Numbered from the stretch's first letter, positions 1 through 9,329 are shown. The stretch: DNA of 64,000 nt from Fischerella sp. PCC 9431 (GCF_000447295.1 NZ_KE650771.1:2560469-2624468); one strand, 5' to 3'. Notes: generated from the letters alone by a model not told the origin. Numbers and translations are program-made.

Positions 1-18
1 ACAGTGCGTAAGTTCTAG

Positions 19-2562
19 TTAGATCAAATGTAAGTCATCATTGACTATTTCTCTAACTTTAGCCGCAGAATCTTGTTGTAATGCTGCTGTGACGATCGCC
101 TGTGCTTTTGGTATAGTCAATTGAGCGATCGCATTTTTAAATCCAGGAATTGCTTGAGGATTGAGACTCACTTCATCTAGTCCCAAACCTAATAAAATTG
201 TCGTTGCTAGGGGATCTGCGGCGATTTCACCACACAATCCCACCCAAATACCAGCAGCATGTCCAATTTCGACAGTTTGCTGGATCATTCGTAAGACTGA
301 TGGGTGCAAAGCATCGGTTAAATTTGCCACTTTGGGATTAGTACGATCTGCTGCCATGATGTATTGACTCAAATCATTAGTACCAATACTGAAAAAGTCT
401 ACTTCCCTAGCTAACTGATCAGCGATAGTAACTGCTGATGGCACTTCTACCATGATCCCTATTTCCATATTTTCATCGAAACCAATACCAGCTTGATGTA
501 GTTCTGCTTGCACTTGCGCTAGTATTGCTTTTGCTGCTTGGATTTCTGTGACAGTCGCAATCATGGGAAACATGATTTTGATTTGATGGTGCAGGCTAGC
601 CCGTAAAATAGCTCTTAATTGGGTTTGCAAAACTTGCGGACGATCCAAACAAAAACGAATTCCGCGCCAACCTAAAAAAGGATTGGTTTCTACACCCACT
701 CCTAAATAAGGAATTGATTTGTCTCCACCAACATCGAGAGTGCGAATAATCAAAGGACGATTATCTAAAATTTGCGCGATCGCCTGGTAAACTTCTAGTT
801 GCTGTTCTTCAGTCGGAGCAGTTGCACGATTCAGATAAAGAAACTCCGTGCGGAGTAGTCCGACGCCTTCTGCACCAAAATTCACAGCTTGTTGTGTATC
901 ATTAACACTGCTGACATTGGCGAACACATTAATGCGGTGGCGATCGCGAGTCATGCAAGGCTGGTGAGCAATAGTTAATATTTGTTGTTGGGTTGTGTGT
1001 TGTGCATCCCGCTTCGCCTGAAGTGCTACCAGAGTCTCTGCTTCTGGTTCTACCCAAACTCTACCCATCTGTCCATCAATCGCTAACTGTGTGCCATCGT
1101 TTAGCTGTAATATTTCTGGTGGTAAACCGACGATTGCTGGAATACCCAAAGAACGAGCCAGAATAGCTGTGTGAGAAGTGGCGCTACCACCTGTGATACA
1201 AATACCCAAAACTCTTGTCGGATCTAGGCTAGCTGTATCTGAAGGAGTTAGATCCGCCGCAACTAAAATCGCCGGTTGGGATACATCCACAATTGTCATT
1301 GGCGTTCCCGATAATACCCGTGATACTCGCTGTCCCACATCAACAACATCAGCAATGCGTTCTTGTAAATAGGGATCATCAAGATGGCGATAGTTATTTG
1401 CTACCTCATTAATGACTCCTTGCCAAACAGCTTCTGCATTCAGATGCTGGCTCAAAATCCTTTGCTGTGCCGTTTCTAGCAAAGTTGGATCTGCTAAAAA
1501 TAATAAATGGGCATCAAAAATAGCAGCTTCCGCATCACCAATTTGAATTGAGGAGTGTGACAGCAAAGTTTGAATTTCTTGTTGGGCAGTGTGCAGTGCT
1601 GTTTGTAAACGTTGCCACTCATCATTGGGATTTTCCACGTGATAATGCTGAACTTCTCCTAAAGAAGTAGTTTGATTCGAGCTTATAAGCGTTTTGCGAT
1701 AGCGAAAACAAGGTGCGATCGCCACTCCAAAAGAGGCTGGGATACCTTGCAGGGAAGTAGGAGAGAGAGGAGACGCGGGGACGTGGAGAGGAGAGGACGC
1801 GGGGACGTGGGGGGAATTAGCATCTTCGCCGAAGTTAGTGGTAAACAGTGTTTGTAATGCAGTTAGTGCTGCTTCTGCGTCAGTACCAGTGGCAGTAATA
1901 ACAATTTCGTCTCCTTGACGTACTCCTAACATTGCTACTTGGTTAATACTGTCAGCGCGGACAAACTCGCTATCTTTAGTAGCATTTTTGACTTTAATTT
2001 GAGATTGAAATCGGGCGGCACAGCTGACAAATTGGGCTGCGGGACGAGCGTGTAATCCAAACCTATTACTGACTCTCAGGCTAATTTCGTGTGTTTCAGG
2101 CGTGTCATTAATTGCTGGTTCTTCACGAATGACTAATGACGCATGACTATCATCCAAACCTAACTGAGTAACTTTTGCTACTAATGCTCCCTGTGCTTCT
2201 GCGATTACCTGTTGGATGTTATTACCAGCTGCGGCTGCAACTACTGCGGCGATCGCACCTTCAACTAAAGGCGCTGCACACAAATGTACTTGCTGTTGTT
2301 GTTCAGGTGGTAGAAACTCTAGGGCCATTTCTGCACTCATGAGGGCGCTACCGAGATCCATCAGCACCAACACACCATCATTACTATATACAGATGCGAT
2401 CGCCTCATAAACCTGTATCGCATCTGTACCTAAAGGATTTGCGGGGTCATCAATTCCTGCGGCGATGGCGATGGGAACATGGTCTTGAACCATCTGTTCC
2501 GCAAGTTCTCGCACACCTTCTGCTAACCGTTTGCTGTGAGAAACAATAACAATTCCAATCAC
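19..2562 (-). CDS. dhaM: Multidomain phosphoenolpyruvate phosphotransferase (DhaM-type EIIA + HPr + complete enzyme I)
   Basis: 847 aa, GTG start. Residues 1-125 form an EIIA(Man)/DhaM-type domain with the phosphorylatable His9 in VSHS. Residues 158-245 form an HPr domain with GLHARPA and His171. Residues 270-847 form a complete enzyme I, with the active His464 in GGSATSHTAILAR and the PEP-binding signatures FSIGTNDLSQY and CGEIAAD. The E. coli DhaM enzyme I part is truncated, so this is a self-contained PEP-to-protein phosphate relay. DhaM normally passes phosphate to DhaL-ADP for dihydroxyacetone phosphorylation by DhaK; dhaK/dhaL are not in the window and could lie just past the left edge. 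It follows an ABC permease on the same strand after 107 bp. The HPr-EI linker carries a tandem repeat. Family assignment is firm; the dihydroxyacetone role is inferred. Confidence 0.9.
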   Translation of the reverse strand: MIGIVIVSHSKRLAEGVRELAEQMVQDHVPIAIAAGIDDPANPLGTDAIQVYEAIASVYSNDGVLVLMDLGSALMSAEMALEFLPPEQQQQVHLCAAPLVEGAIAAVVAAAAGNNIQQVIAEAQGALVAKVTQLGLDDSHASLVIREEPAINDTPETHEISLRVSNRFGLHARPAAQFVSCAARFQSQIKVKNATKDSEFVRADSINQVAMLGVRQGDEIVITATGTDAEAALTALQTLFTTNFGEDANSPHVPASSPLHVPASPLSPTSLQGIPASFGVAIAPCFRYRKTLISSNQTTSLGEVQHYHVENPNDEWQRLQTALHTAQQEIQTLLSHSSIQIGDAEAAIFDAHLLFLADPTLLETAQQRILSQHLNAEAVWQGVINEVANNYRHLDDPYLQERIADVVDVGQRVSRVLSGTPMTIVDVSQPAILVAADLTPSDTASLDPTRVLGICITGGSATSHTAILARSLGIPAIVGLPPEILQLNDGTQLAIDGQMGRVWVEPEAETLVALQAKRDAQHTTQQQILTIAHQPCMTRDRHRINVFANVSSVNDTQQAVNFGAEGVGLLRTEFLYLNRATAPTEEQQLEVYQAIAQILDNRPLIIRTLDVGGDKSIPYLGVGVETNPFLGWRGIRFCLDRPQVLQTQLRAILRASLHHQIKIMFPMIATVTEIQAAKAILAQVQAELHQAGIGFDENMEIGIMVEVPSAVTIADQLAREVDFFSIGTNDLSQYIMAADRTNPKVANLTDALHPSVLRMIQQTVEIGHAAGIWVGLCGEIAADPLATTILLGLGLDEVSLNPQAIPGFKNAIAQLTIPKAQAIVTAALQQDSAAKVREIVNDDLHLI
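1772..1810. repeat. In-frame direct repeat inside the HPr-EI linker of dhaM
   Basis: A 15-bp word (GACGCGGGGACGTGG) occurs at 1772-1786 and 1796-1810, 24 bp apart. It encodes the repeated residues HVPAS in the linker of the phosphotransferase. The GC-rich GGGGACG style resembles the short repeats normally found between genes in these cyanobacteria. Confidence 0.8.
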
Positions 2563-2669
2563 GGAGACACCGTTAATTAATTGCGGATTGCTTTCTTCAA
2601 CATCATTATGGGGGGTAACTCAAATTTTTGGGTAAATTTTCAGCAAACCGTAACCTATTGTGTTTTTTG

Positions 2670-3599
2670 TTATCTTCCGATTTCACCGCCAAACAGCCGC
2701 CTTTGCAACAACGTAATTATAATGATGACTGTCGCTAGTAAAAAAGCGATCGCGGCTGCATATCCCATTTGTAGGTTACGAAATACTGCTTGATATATGA
2801 GTAAAACTACCGTTAAGGTGGCGTTGTTGGGGCCGCCATTCCCATTTGAAAATATATAAGATTGGTCAAAAAGCTGAAATGTCCCTATGATCCCCATTGC
2901 TACTACAAAGAAGGTGACAGGTTTGAGCATGGGAATTGTTATATAAATAAGTTTTTGCCAATCATTGGCACCATCTAATTCCGCCGCTTCGTAGAGTGAT
3001 TGGGGAATATCTTGCAACGCTGCTAAATAGATGACCATGTAAAAAGGTGCAGTTGACCAGATATTCATGATCATAATGCCTTTCAGTGCTACTGCGGGAT
3101 CGCCTAACCAGTTATAAGTAGGTAGTCCCACAAAAGCCAGAAAATCATTAAGTAAACCATCAGTGTTGTAAATCCACATAAAGATTAGGGTCAACACAGC
3201 AGAAGAAGTAACTGTGGGTAAAAAATAAAGGATACGCCACCAGTTTTGTCCACGAATACCCGAATTCAGAGTCACTGCCAGAACTAATGCCAAAATAGTT
3301 TGCATGGGTACGACAATGGCAACGTATTCCACGGTATTCTTGAGGGCAATCCAAACCTGTTCATCTTCTACTAAGCGTGTAAAGTTGCGAAAACCAATGA
3401 ACTCGTACTGAATACCGCCAAGAAGTTGGACTTTTTGCAGAGATAGGAAAACTGCCCAAACAATCGGTAGAACTACAAAAGTCAGTAAAACCACAATCGC
3501 AGGGATCATAAATAGATACCCAGCCAAGTCTTCTGCAATATTCCCTCTAGCTTTACGCCGTCGCCTTTTGGCTTCAAACACGAAAAAACCTCCACCCAA
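2670..3599 (-). CDS. Sugar ABC transporter permease (MalF/UgpA family)
   Basis: 309 aa inner-membrane permease. A basic N-terminus (EAKRRRRKARG) precedes about six hydrophobic segments. The EAA loop that contacts the ATPase is visible near residue 215 (EAAELDGANDWQKLIYI). This marks the MalF/UgpA-type half of a CUT1 carbohydrate importer. The partner MalG-type permease, binding protein and ATPase are not adjacent, so the substrate cannot be read. The phosphotransferase gene lies 107 bp downstream on the same strand. The start could also be the GTG nine codons later that gives MFEAKRRRR. Confidence 0.88.
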   Translation of the reverse strand: MGGGFFVFEAKRRRRKARGNIAEDLAGYLFMIPAIVVLLTFVVLPIVWAVFLSLQKVQLLGGIQYEFIGFRNFTRLVEDEQVWIALKNTVEYVAIVVPMQTILALVLAVTLNSGIRGQNWWRILYFLPTVTSSAVLTLIFMWIYNTDGLLNDFLAFVGLPTYNWLGDPAVALKGIMIMNIWSTAPFYMVIYLAALQDIPQSLYEAAELDGANDWQKLIYITIPMLKPVTFFVVAMGIIGTFQLFDQSYIFSNGNGGPNNATLTVVLLIYQAVFRNLQMGYAAAIAFLLATVIIIITLLQRRLFGGEIGR

Positions 3600-3611
3600 T
3601 CTTGCACCATA

Positions 3612-3662
3612 TTCAATTTATAAATAATTAGTGCTATGATAATAGTACGTACGCGAAGTATT
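3612..3662 (+). promoter_or_regulatory. Candidate marR promoter and operator
   Basis: A -35-like TTCAAT (3612-3617), 17 bp spacer and -10-like TATGAT (3635-3640) precede marR. Directly after the -10 lies AATAGTACGTACGCGAAGTA (from 3641), almost the same word as at 4519-4540 before the adaptor gene. Its position over the likely transcription start fits autorepression by the MarR protein. Binding is inferred. Confidence 0.55.
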
Positions 3663-3669
3663 TACGCAA

Positions 3670-4137
3670 ATGGTTCCTACATCTGAAAATTCTGTAGCTT
3701 TGGAGTCGTGGCAGCAAACAAGAGCGCCATACAATCTTGGCTATCGAATCAAATTGCTCTCTCAGCTACTCTATCGCAAGTTTACAGAACGTCTGGAACC
3801 TTATGGCTTGACTCCTTTTCATTGGGTAATTTTATGTTGTCTATGGGAGGAAAATGGTTTACCGACTTCCACGATTGGGGAAAGGCTCAAACAAGTCGGA
3901 GGTACACTAACTGGGGTACTGGATCGGATGGAAGAACGCGGCTTAGTTCGCCGAGAACGAGATTGTCGCGATCGCCGCATTTGGCGAATTTGGTTAACTG
4001 ATGCAGGAAAAGAACTAGAAGCAATTCTGCCCGATTTAGCTGTAGAAGTGCGTGAGCAAGCTTTGCAAGGTATTTCCCACGCTGAACGCGAAGAATTTGC
4101 CCGCTTGATCAATCAGGCGATCGCGAACTTGTCATAG
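3670..4137 (+). CDS. MarR-family transcriptional regulator
   Basis: 155 aa. A winged helix-turn-helix covers about residues 45-115: the recognition region is followed by a basic wing (RDCRDRRIWRIWLTDAGK). Flanking helices at both ends would form the dimer interface, and the length is typical of MarR/EmrR. Such proteins repress drug efflux operons and release DNA on ligand binding. Three downstream genes on the same strand encode an efflux adaptor and two exporters, the usual EmrR-EmrAB context. Matching candidate operators lie before this gene and before the adaptor gene. Confidence 0.9.
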   Translation: MVPTSENSVALESWQQTRAPYNLGYRIKLLSQLLYRKFTERLEPYGLTPFHWVILCCLWEENGLPTSTIGERLKQVGGTLTGVLDRMEERGLVRRERDCRDRRIWRIWLTDAGKELEAILPDLAVEVREQALQGISHAEREEFARLINQAIANLS

Positions 4138-4152
4138 ATTCAGGGATTTATC

Positions 4153-4291
4153 AATTAAAAATTAAAAATTAAAAATTAAAAATTGGTAAGAGGGACAAGG
4201 GGGACATGGAAGACATGGGAGCAGGGAGCAGGGAGCAGGGAGCAGGGAGCAGGTAGCAGGGAGCAGGGAGAAGGGAGAAGGGAGAAGGGAG
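4153..4291. repeat. Short tandem repeats (AT-rich then GGGAGCA type)
   Basis: From 4153 to 4184 an AAAAATT-type unit is repeated. From about 4217 to 4291 a purine-rich GGGAGCA/GGGAGAA heptamer is repeated. These are typical cyanobacterial short tandem repeats. The 486-bp gap 4138-4623 holds no gene; the ORFs crossing it on both strands are produced by the repeats. Confidence 0.85.
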
Positions 4292-4303
4292 AATAAGTAA
4301 TAC

Positions 4304-4440
4304 ACAATGCCCGATGCCCAATGCCCAATGCCCAATGCCCAATGCCCAATGCCCAATGCCCAATGCCCAATGCCCAATGCCCAATACCCAATGCCCAATG
4401 CCCAATGCCCGATGCCCAATGCCCAATGCCCAATGCCCAG
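4304..4440. repeat. Heptamer STRR array (CCCAATG)
   Basis: About nineteen consecutive copies of the heptamer CCCAATG with a few variants (CCCGATG, CCCAATA). This is the classical short tandemly repeated repetitive class of heterocystous cyanobacteria. Because 7 is not a multiple of 3, all frames stay open and give spurious ORFs on both strands. Confidence 0.95.
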
Positions 4441-4518
4441 CAACTAATCTTTGTCTTTCTTTAAGAATAGACACAAATCATCCTATCGGGTGTAGCGACG
4501 TTCAGTTTTTTTTCAGAA

Positions 4519-4540
4519 AATAGTACGTATACGAAATAAT
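4519..4540 (+). promoter_or_regulatory. Candidate MarR operator upstream of the efflux adaptor gene
   Basis: AATAGTACGTATACGAAATA (from 4519) matches the word at 3641-3662 before marR at all but four of the first twenty positions. It has a palindromic core, CGTATACG (4526-4533). It lies 84 bp before the adaptor start codon. A shared operator for marR and the efflux genes is the simplest reading. Confidence 0.55.
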
Positions 4541-4623
4541 AATTCCCTAATCAATATTAGTTAGATATTACGAGTCCTAAATAATTTATATAATTTCGCG
4601 CTGAAACAGGAGAATTTGCAATT

Positions 4624-6096
4624 ATGGAACGTTCAAGCACTACCAATCTCAACAACAATAACGGACACACCAAAACAGCAGTATTAGAAAAAGAATTGGT
4701 TACAGATACAGAAGAATTAAAAACTCGTACCCAGCCAGTAGTAACACCAGAAGCGCCGGATACAGAAAAGCAGCAGCCCTCTTCACCTCAAAAGCGTAAG
4801 AAACCAATCAAGTTGATTTTGGCAGCTTTGGGTGTGGGTGCGGTTGCGGCTAGTGGTTTTGGGTTTCGCTGGTGGCAGTATGCTTCTACTCACCAAGAAA
4901 CAGACAACGCCCAGGTAGCGGGACATGTCCACCAAGTTAGCAGTCGAATTCCGGGAACTGTATCTCAAGTGCTGGTAAATGATAACCAGTTGGTAAAACA
5001 GGGACAGTTGCTAGTCAAACTCGATTCCCAAGACTATCAAAGTAAAGTCCAGCAGACAGAAGCAGCCCTAGCAAATGCGAAGGCTCAAGCGGAGGCTGCA
5101 CAAGCGAATATTGCTTTAACATCACAAACTAGCAGCGCTCAAACAAATCAAGCGCAGGGAAATGTTAACGCTGCTTTAGCAGCCATTTCTACAGCCCAAG
5201 CAGCAGTGCAAGAGGCGAAAGCAGGTATTCCCACAGCCCAAGCACAAGTTCGTTCTGCCGAAGCTGCGGTTCCAGCAGCCCAAGCACAAGTAGCACAAGC
5301 CGAGGCGAATTTACAAAAAGCCCAAGCTGACTATAAGCGCTACCAAACTCTATATCAACAAGGTGCGATCGCTCGTCAGCAATTGGATACAGCCAAAGCT
5401 GCTTATGGTGTGGCACAAGCACAAAAAAATGCTGCTGTTCAAGGAGTTCAACAAGCCCAAGCACAATTAGCAGCAGCTAAACAAGGAGTTGCCAAAGCCC
5501 AGTCCCAATTAGCACAAGCCCAAGAAGGAGTTGCTAGCGCCCAAGCGAAACTCGCAGCATCCCAAGGAGGATTACAACAAGCTACGGCTACTAAGCAAGA
5601 CACAGCCGTAAAACGCAGTCAGTATGATGCAGCCAAGGCAGCTATTAGTCAAGCACAAGCTTCTCTCAATGATGCTCAATTGCAGCTGTCCTACACCAAC
5701 ATTACCGCCCCTAGTAGCGGACGGGTAGGTAGGAAGAATGTGGAAGTTGGTAACAGAGTACAAACCGGAACACCATTAATGGCGATCGTTGATAACGAGA
5801 ATTGGCTTGTCGCCAACTTCAAAGAAACCCAACTTGAAAACATGAAACCGGGGGAACCAGTAGAAATCAAGCTGGATGCCTTACCTCATCATACTTTTGA
5901 AGGACATGTTGATAGTATTTCACCAGCTTCCGGCGCTCAATTTGCTCTGTTGCCACCAGATAACGCTACAGGCAACTTTACCAAAATTGTACAGCGTGTC
6001 CCAGTCAAAATCGTGTTTGATCAAAACAGCATCAAAGGCTATGAATCACAGATTGTACCAGGCATGTCTGCGGAAGTAAGCGTTAAAGTTAAGTAG
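4624..6096 (+). CDS. HlyD/EmrA-type membrane fusion protein (efflux adaptor)
   Basis: 490 aa. A cytoplasmic N-terminus of about 60 residues precedes one membrane anchor (61-81). Then come a biotinyl-lipoyl half motif (QVLVNDNQLVKQGQLLVKLD), a long Ala/Gln-rich coiled-coil hairpin (about 130-340), the second lipoyl half (SYTNITAPSSGRVG) and a beta-barrel region. This is the periplasmic adaptor that couples an inner-membrane MFS exporter to an outer-membrane channel. A GGAG Shine-Dalgarno lies about 11 bp before the ATG. It belongs to the marR-emrA-MFS-emrB cluster. No TolC-type gene is seen in the window. Confidence 0.92.
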   Translation: MERSSTTNLNNNNGHTKTAVLEKELVTDTEELKTRTQPVVTPEAPDTEKQQPSSPQKRKKPIKLILAALGVGAVAASGFGFRWWQYASTHQETDNAQVAGHVHQVSSRIPGTVSQVLVNDNQLVKQGQLLVKLDSQDYQSKVQQTEAALANAKAQAEAAQANIALTSQTSSAQTNQAQGNVNAALAAISTAQAAVQEAKAGIPTAQAQVRSAEAAVPAAQAQVAQAEANLQKAQADYKRYQTLYQQGAIARQQLDTAKAAYGVAQAQKNAAVQGVQQAQAQLAAAKQGVAKAQSQLAQAQEGVASAQAKLAASQGGLQQATATKQDTAVKRSQYDAAKAAISQAQASLNDAQLQLSYTNITAPSSGRVGRKNVEVGNRVQTGTPLMAIVDNENWLVANFKETQLENMKPGEPVEIKLDALPHHTFEGHVDSISPASGAQFALLPPDNATGNFTKIVQRVPVKIVFDQNSIKGYESQIVPGMSAEVSVKVK

Positions 6097-6330
6097 AGAC
6101 GCGATTATACTCTTACCTTGAAGCCGCTCTTACGAGCGTCTACGCGTCTGTACAATAATCAATTGTCATTGCTTATTCTCCGCGTCCCCGTGTCTTTCTT
6201 GTCCCCGATCCCCAATTCTCAACCTCCTCCTGACGACTATTTCCGTTTCCCTCACTAGAGAGGGGTGAAGATGAAATCTTTTCATTATTGTCAATTAGGT
6301 AAATCCGTTGACTAATCAGCATTAATCTGA

Positions 6331-7605
6331 ATGAAAACACAAAGTCAAAACCAGGTGCTATTACCAGCATTAAGATCGAGAAATTACCGTCTTTTTTTTA
6401 TTGGACAAGGTATCTCTTTGATTGGAACATGGATGACACAAACTGCCACAATTTGGCTGGTCTATAGCTTAACTCAATCACCTCTGATGCTGGGGCTGGT
6501 GGGATTTAGTAGTCAAATTCCTAGCTTTATTCTTGCTCCGTTTGGTGGCGTATTTGTGGATCGTTTTTCTCGTCACCGTACCTTGATTGGTACTCAAATA
6601 TTGGCAATGATTCAATCATTGACATTAGCAATCTTGGCATTAACTGGTGTGATTCATATTTGGCATATTATTGCTTTGAGTTTGTTCCAAGGAATTATTA
6701 GTGCTTTTGATTCACCCGCACGGCAAGCGTTTGTAGTGGATTTGGTAGAACGAAAAGAAGATTTAGCGAATGCGATCGCTATTAATTCCACAATGTTTAA
6801 TGGGGCGCGCTTAATTGGTCCTGCAATTGGTGGTTTATTAGTTGCGGGTGTAGGTGTAGCTTATTGTTTTTTAATTGATGGTATTAGTTACATTGCCGTC
6901 ATCATTGCTTTATTAGCAATGAAAATTAAGCCTCAAATAACTGTAGCAAGTATGAATAATCCCTTACAACAAATAAAAGAGGGATTTGTATATGCCTTTG
7001 GTTTTCCACCTATTCGGGCAATATTATTGCTATCAGCCATAGTTAGCTTTTTTGGATTCCAGTATACTGTTCTAGTTCCAGTTTTTGCAGAAAAAATATT
7101 ACAAGGTAATGCAGAAACATTGGGATTTTTAATGGCTGCTTCTGGTGTCGGAGCATTATCAGGTGGAATTTATTTAGCATCACGTAAAACTATCTTGGGG
7201 CTTGGGAGATTAATGGTTGGAGGACCAGCAATTTTAGGAATTGGATTAATCGCTTTTTCTTTATCACGTTTCTTGCCGCTTTCTTTGTTCACAATGTTAT
7301 TTGTTGGCTTGGGAACAATTTTCCAAGTTGCTGCTGGTAATACAGTTTTACAAACAATAGTTGAAGATGAAAAACGTGGGCGAGTCATGAGTTTATTAAC
7401 AATGGCATTTTTGGGTACTATCCCCTTTGGTAATTTATTAGGAGGGGCTTTAGCTGATCGCTTTGCTGCTACTAATACTTTAATTTTTGATGGGGTCGTT
7501 TGTATTTTAGGTTCTATATATTTTTCCGGACAATTACCTAACTTAAGGCGATTGATACGCCCTATATATATTGAAAGAGGAATTCTACCTGGGAAAGTAC
7601 ATTAA
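6331..7605 (+). CDS. MFS exporter (MFS_3/EntS-like)
   Basis: 424 aa with about 10-12 membrane segments. The loop 2-3 motif GVFVDRFSRHRT (a motif A variant) and a GPAIGGLL segment are typical of the MFS_3 (enterobactin exporter-like) group. It sits between the EmrA-like adaptor and the EmrB-like exporter, 234 bp after the former, and ends in a clear terminator. It is probably co-regulated, but it need not use the adaptor, since EntS-type proteins work alone. The exported compound is unknown. Confidence 0.88.
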   Translation: MKTQSQNQVLLPALRSRNYRLFFIGQGISLIGTWMTQTATIWLVYSLTQSPLMLGLVGFSSQIPSFILAPFGGVFVDRFSRHRTLIGTQILAMIQSLTLAILALTGVIHIWHIIALSLFQGIISAFDSPARQAFVVDLVERKEDLANAIAINSTMFNGARLIGPAIGGLLVAGVGVAYCFLIDGISYIAVIIALLAMKIKPQITVASMNNPLQQIKEGFVYAFGFPPIRAILLLSAIVSFFGFQYTVLVPVFAEKILQGNAETLGFLMAASGVGALSGGIYLASRKTILGLGRLMVGGPAILGIGLIAFSLSRFLPLSLFTMLFVGLGTIFQVAAGNTVLQTIVEDEKRGRVMSLLTMAFLGTIPFGNLLGGALADRFAATNTLIFDGVVCILGSIYFSGQLPNLRRLIRPIYIERGILPGKVH

Positions 7606-7628
7606 TTTTTTAGGTACTGCATACTCTG

Positions 7629-7659
7629 AAAAGATTTAACTTCAGTTAAATCTTTTTTT
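7629..7659 (+). terminator. Rho-independent terminator after the MFS_3 gene
   Basis: Perfect stem AAGATTTAAC (7631-7640) with GTTAAATCTT (7645-7654), a TTCA loop and an uninterrupted T tract. It lies 25 bp after the stop at 7605 and separates this gene from the EmrB-like gene. Confidence 0.85.
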
Positions 7660-7750
7660 CAACAGATAACTCAAGACACTTTTCTTTTGCCCCCATTGTA
7701 GATAATCTAATATTTTAGAACTCTTAAATTTTTATCATCGGAGTACTACT

Positions 7751-9328
7751 GTGGCTAAACAAAACGCAGTTCTTCAATATTCCTCCGACCAAATACCGCT
7801 AAGAACCTGGATTGGTGTTTTAGCTAGTATGCTTGGTGCATTTATGGCGGTACTAGATATTCAAATTACCAATGCTTCCCTACAACAGATCCAAGCTAGT
7901 TTGGGGGCAACTTTAGAAGAAGGTTCATGGATTTCTACTGCTTATCTCGTAGCAGAAATTGTTGTTATTCCCTTAACAGGATGGCTATCACGAGTATTTA
8001 CTCTTAAAAGGTATTTATTAGTCAATACTGTCTTATTTATCTTTTTTTCTATATGTTGTGCTTGGGCATGGAATCTCATGTCTATGATTGTTTTCCGCGC
8101 CGCCCAAGGTTTTACAGGAGGGGTTTTAATTCCGATTGCGATGACGGTTGTATTGACAACTTTACCTCCCTCTAAGCAATCAGTGGGGTTAGCAGCATTT
8201 GGTTTGACTGCCGTTTTTGCACCTTCAATTGGTCCAACATTGGGAGGGTGGTTAACAGAAAATTTTAGTTGGGAATATAGCTTTTATCTCAACATAATTC
8301 CTGGTTTGTTGATGCTGACTGGAGTTTGGTATGGAATCAGGCAAGATAGACCCCAACTTAATTTACTAAAACAAGGTGATTGGTGGGGCATCATTAGCAT
8401 GGCAATTGGTTTAGGTTCCCTACAAATTGTCTTAGAAGAAGGTAGCCGCAAAGATTGGTTTAGTTCAGCATTGATTGTACGTTTAAGTATCATTGCTGCA
8501 ATATTTTTGGCGTTATTTTTCTGGATTGAATTAACTCGCAGACAACCATTTATTAATTTGCGTCTTTTGAAAAGACGTAACTTTGGTTTAGCTAGTATTG
8601 TTAATGTTGCCTTGGGAATTGGTTTGTATGGCTCAATTTATATATTGCCGTTATACCTAGCCCAAATTCAACAATATAATCCGTTACAGATCGGTGAAGT
8701 TTTGATGTGGGCAGGGATACCACAATTATTTATTATTCCCTTCATTCCCAAAATTATGCAAAAAATAGATGTGCGGTTAATGGTTGCAGTGGGAGTGGCT
8801 TTATTTTCTATCAGTGTTTTTATGAATTCTAATATGACCAATCAAACTGGATTGGATCAGTTGCGATGGTCACAACTTGTGAGGGCTATGGGACAACCTT
8901 TAATTATGGTTCCGCTTTCTTCTATTGCTACTGCTGGTTTGAGTCCGCAAGAAGCTGGTTCAGCTAGTGGTTTATTTAATATGATGCGTAACTTGGGCGG
9001 TTCAATTGGTATAGCATCTTTAGCAACTTTATTAACGAATCGAGAACAATTTCACTCAAATAGATTGGGAGAAGCAGTATCTTTATATAGCCAAGCAACT
9101 CAAGAACGAATTAATCAGTTAACCCAATATTTTATTAGTCGAGGTGCAGATTTAAGTACAGCCCAAGATCAGGCTATAAAAGCCATTGATAATGTAGTTC
9201 GTCGTGAAGCTTTTGTTATGGCATTTAATGATTGTTTTTACTTTATTGGGATTTCTTTATTACTGAGTGGAATTGCAATTATTTTCTTCAAGAAAATCAA
9301 AGCAACTGGTGGTGCTGTGGCACATTAA
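7751..9328 (+). CDS. DHA2-family drug exporter (EmrB-like, 14 TM)
   Basis: 525 aa, GTG start preceded by GGAG. TM1 carries the DHA2 signature (AVLDIQITNASLQQI). The protein continues with about 14 membrane segments, a motif C-like stretch (GPTLGGWLTENFSW) and a late hydrophobic segment before a lysine-rich end. With the EmrA-like adaptor it should form a proton-driven tripartite pump. The terminator at 7629-7659 and the 145-bp gap suggest it may also have its own promoter. Confidence 0.9.
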   Translation: MAKQNAVLQYSSDQIPLRTWIGVLASMLGAFMAVLDIQITNASLQQIQASLGATLEEGSWISTAYLVAEIVVIPLTGWLSRVFTLKRYLLVNTVLFIFFSICCAWAWNLMSMIVFRAAQGFTGGVLIPIAMTVVLTTLPPSKQSVGLAAFGLTAVFAPSIGPTLGGWLTENFSWEYSFYLNIIPGLLMLTGVWYGIRQDRPQLNLLKQGDWWGIISMAIGLGSLQIVLEEGSRKDWFSSALIVRLSIIAAIFLALFFWIELTRRQPFINLRLLKRRNFGLASIVNVALGIGLYGSIYILPLYLAQIQQYNPLQIGEVLMWAGIPQLFIIPFIPKIMQKIDVRLMVAVGVALFSISVFMNSNMTNQTGLDQLRWSQLVRAMGQPLIMVPLSSIATAGLSPQEAGSASGLFNMMRNLGGSIGIASLATLLTNREQFHSNRLGEAVSLYSQATQERINQLTQYFISRGADLSTAQDQAIKAIDNVVRREAFVMAFNDCFYFIGISLLLSGIAIIFFKKIKATGGAVAH

Positions 9329-9329
9329 T

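Noticed and set aside
4162-4523. Several overlapping ORFs with LGIGHWA or MPNAQCP repeats
   Set aside because: They are translations of the CCCAATG heptamer array in different frames.
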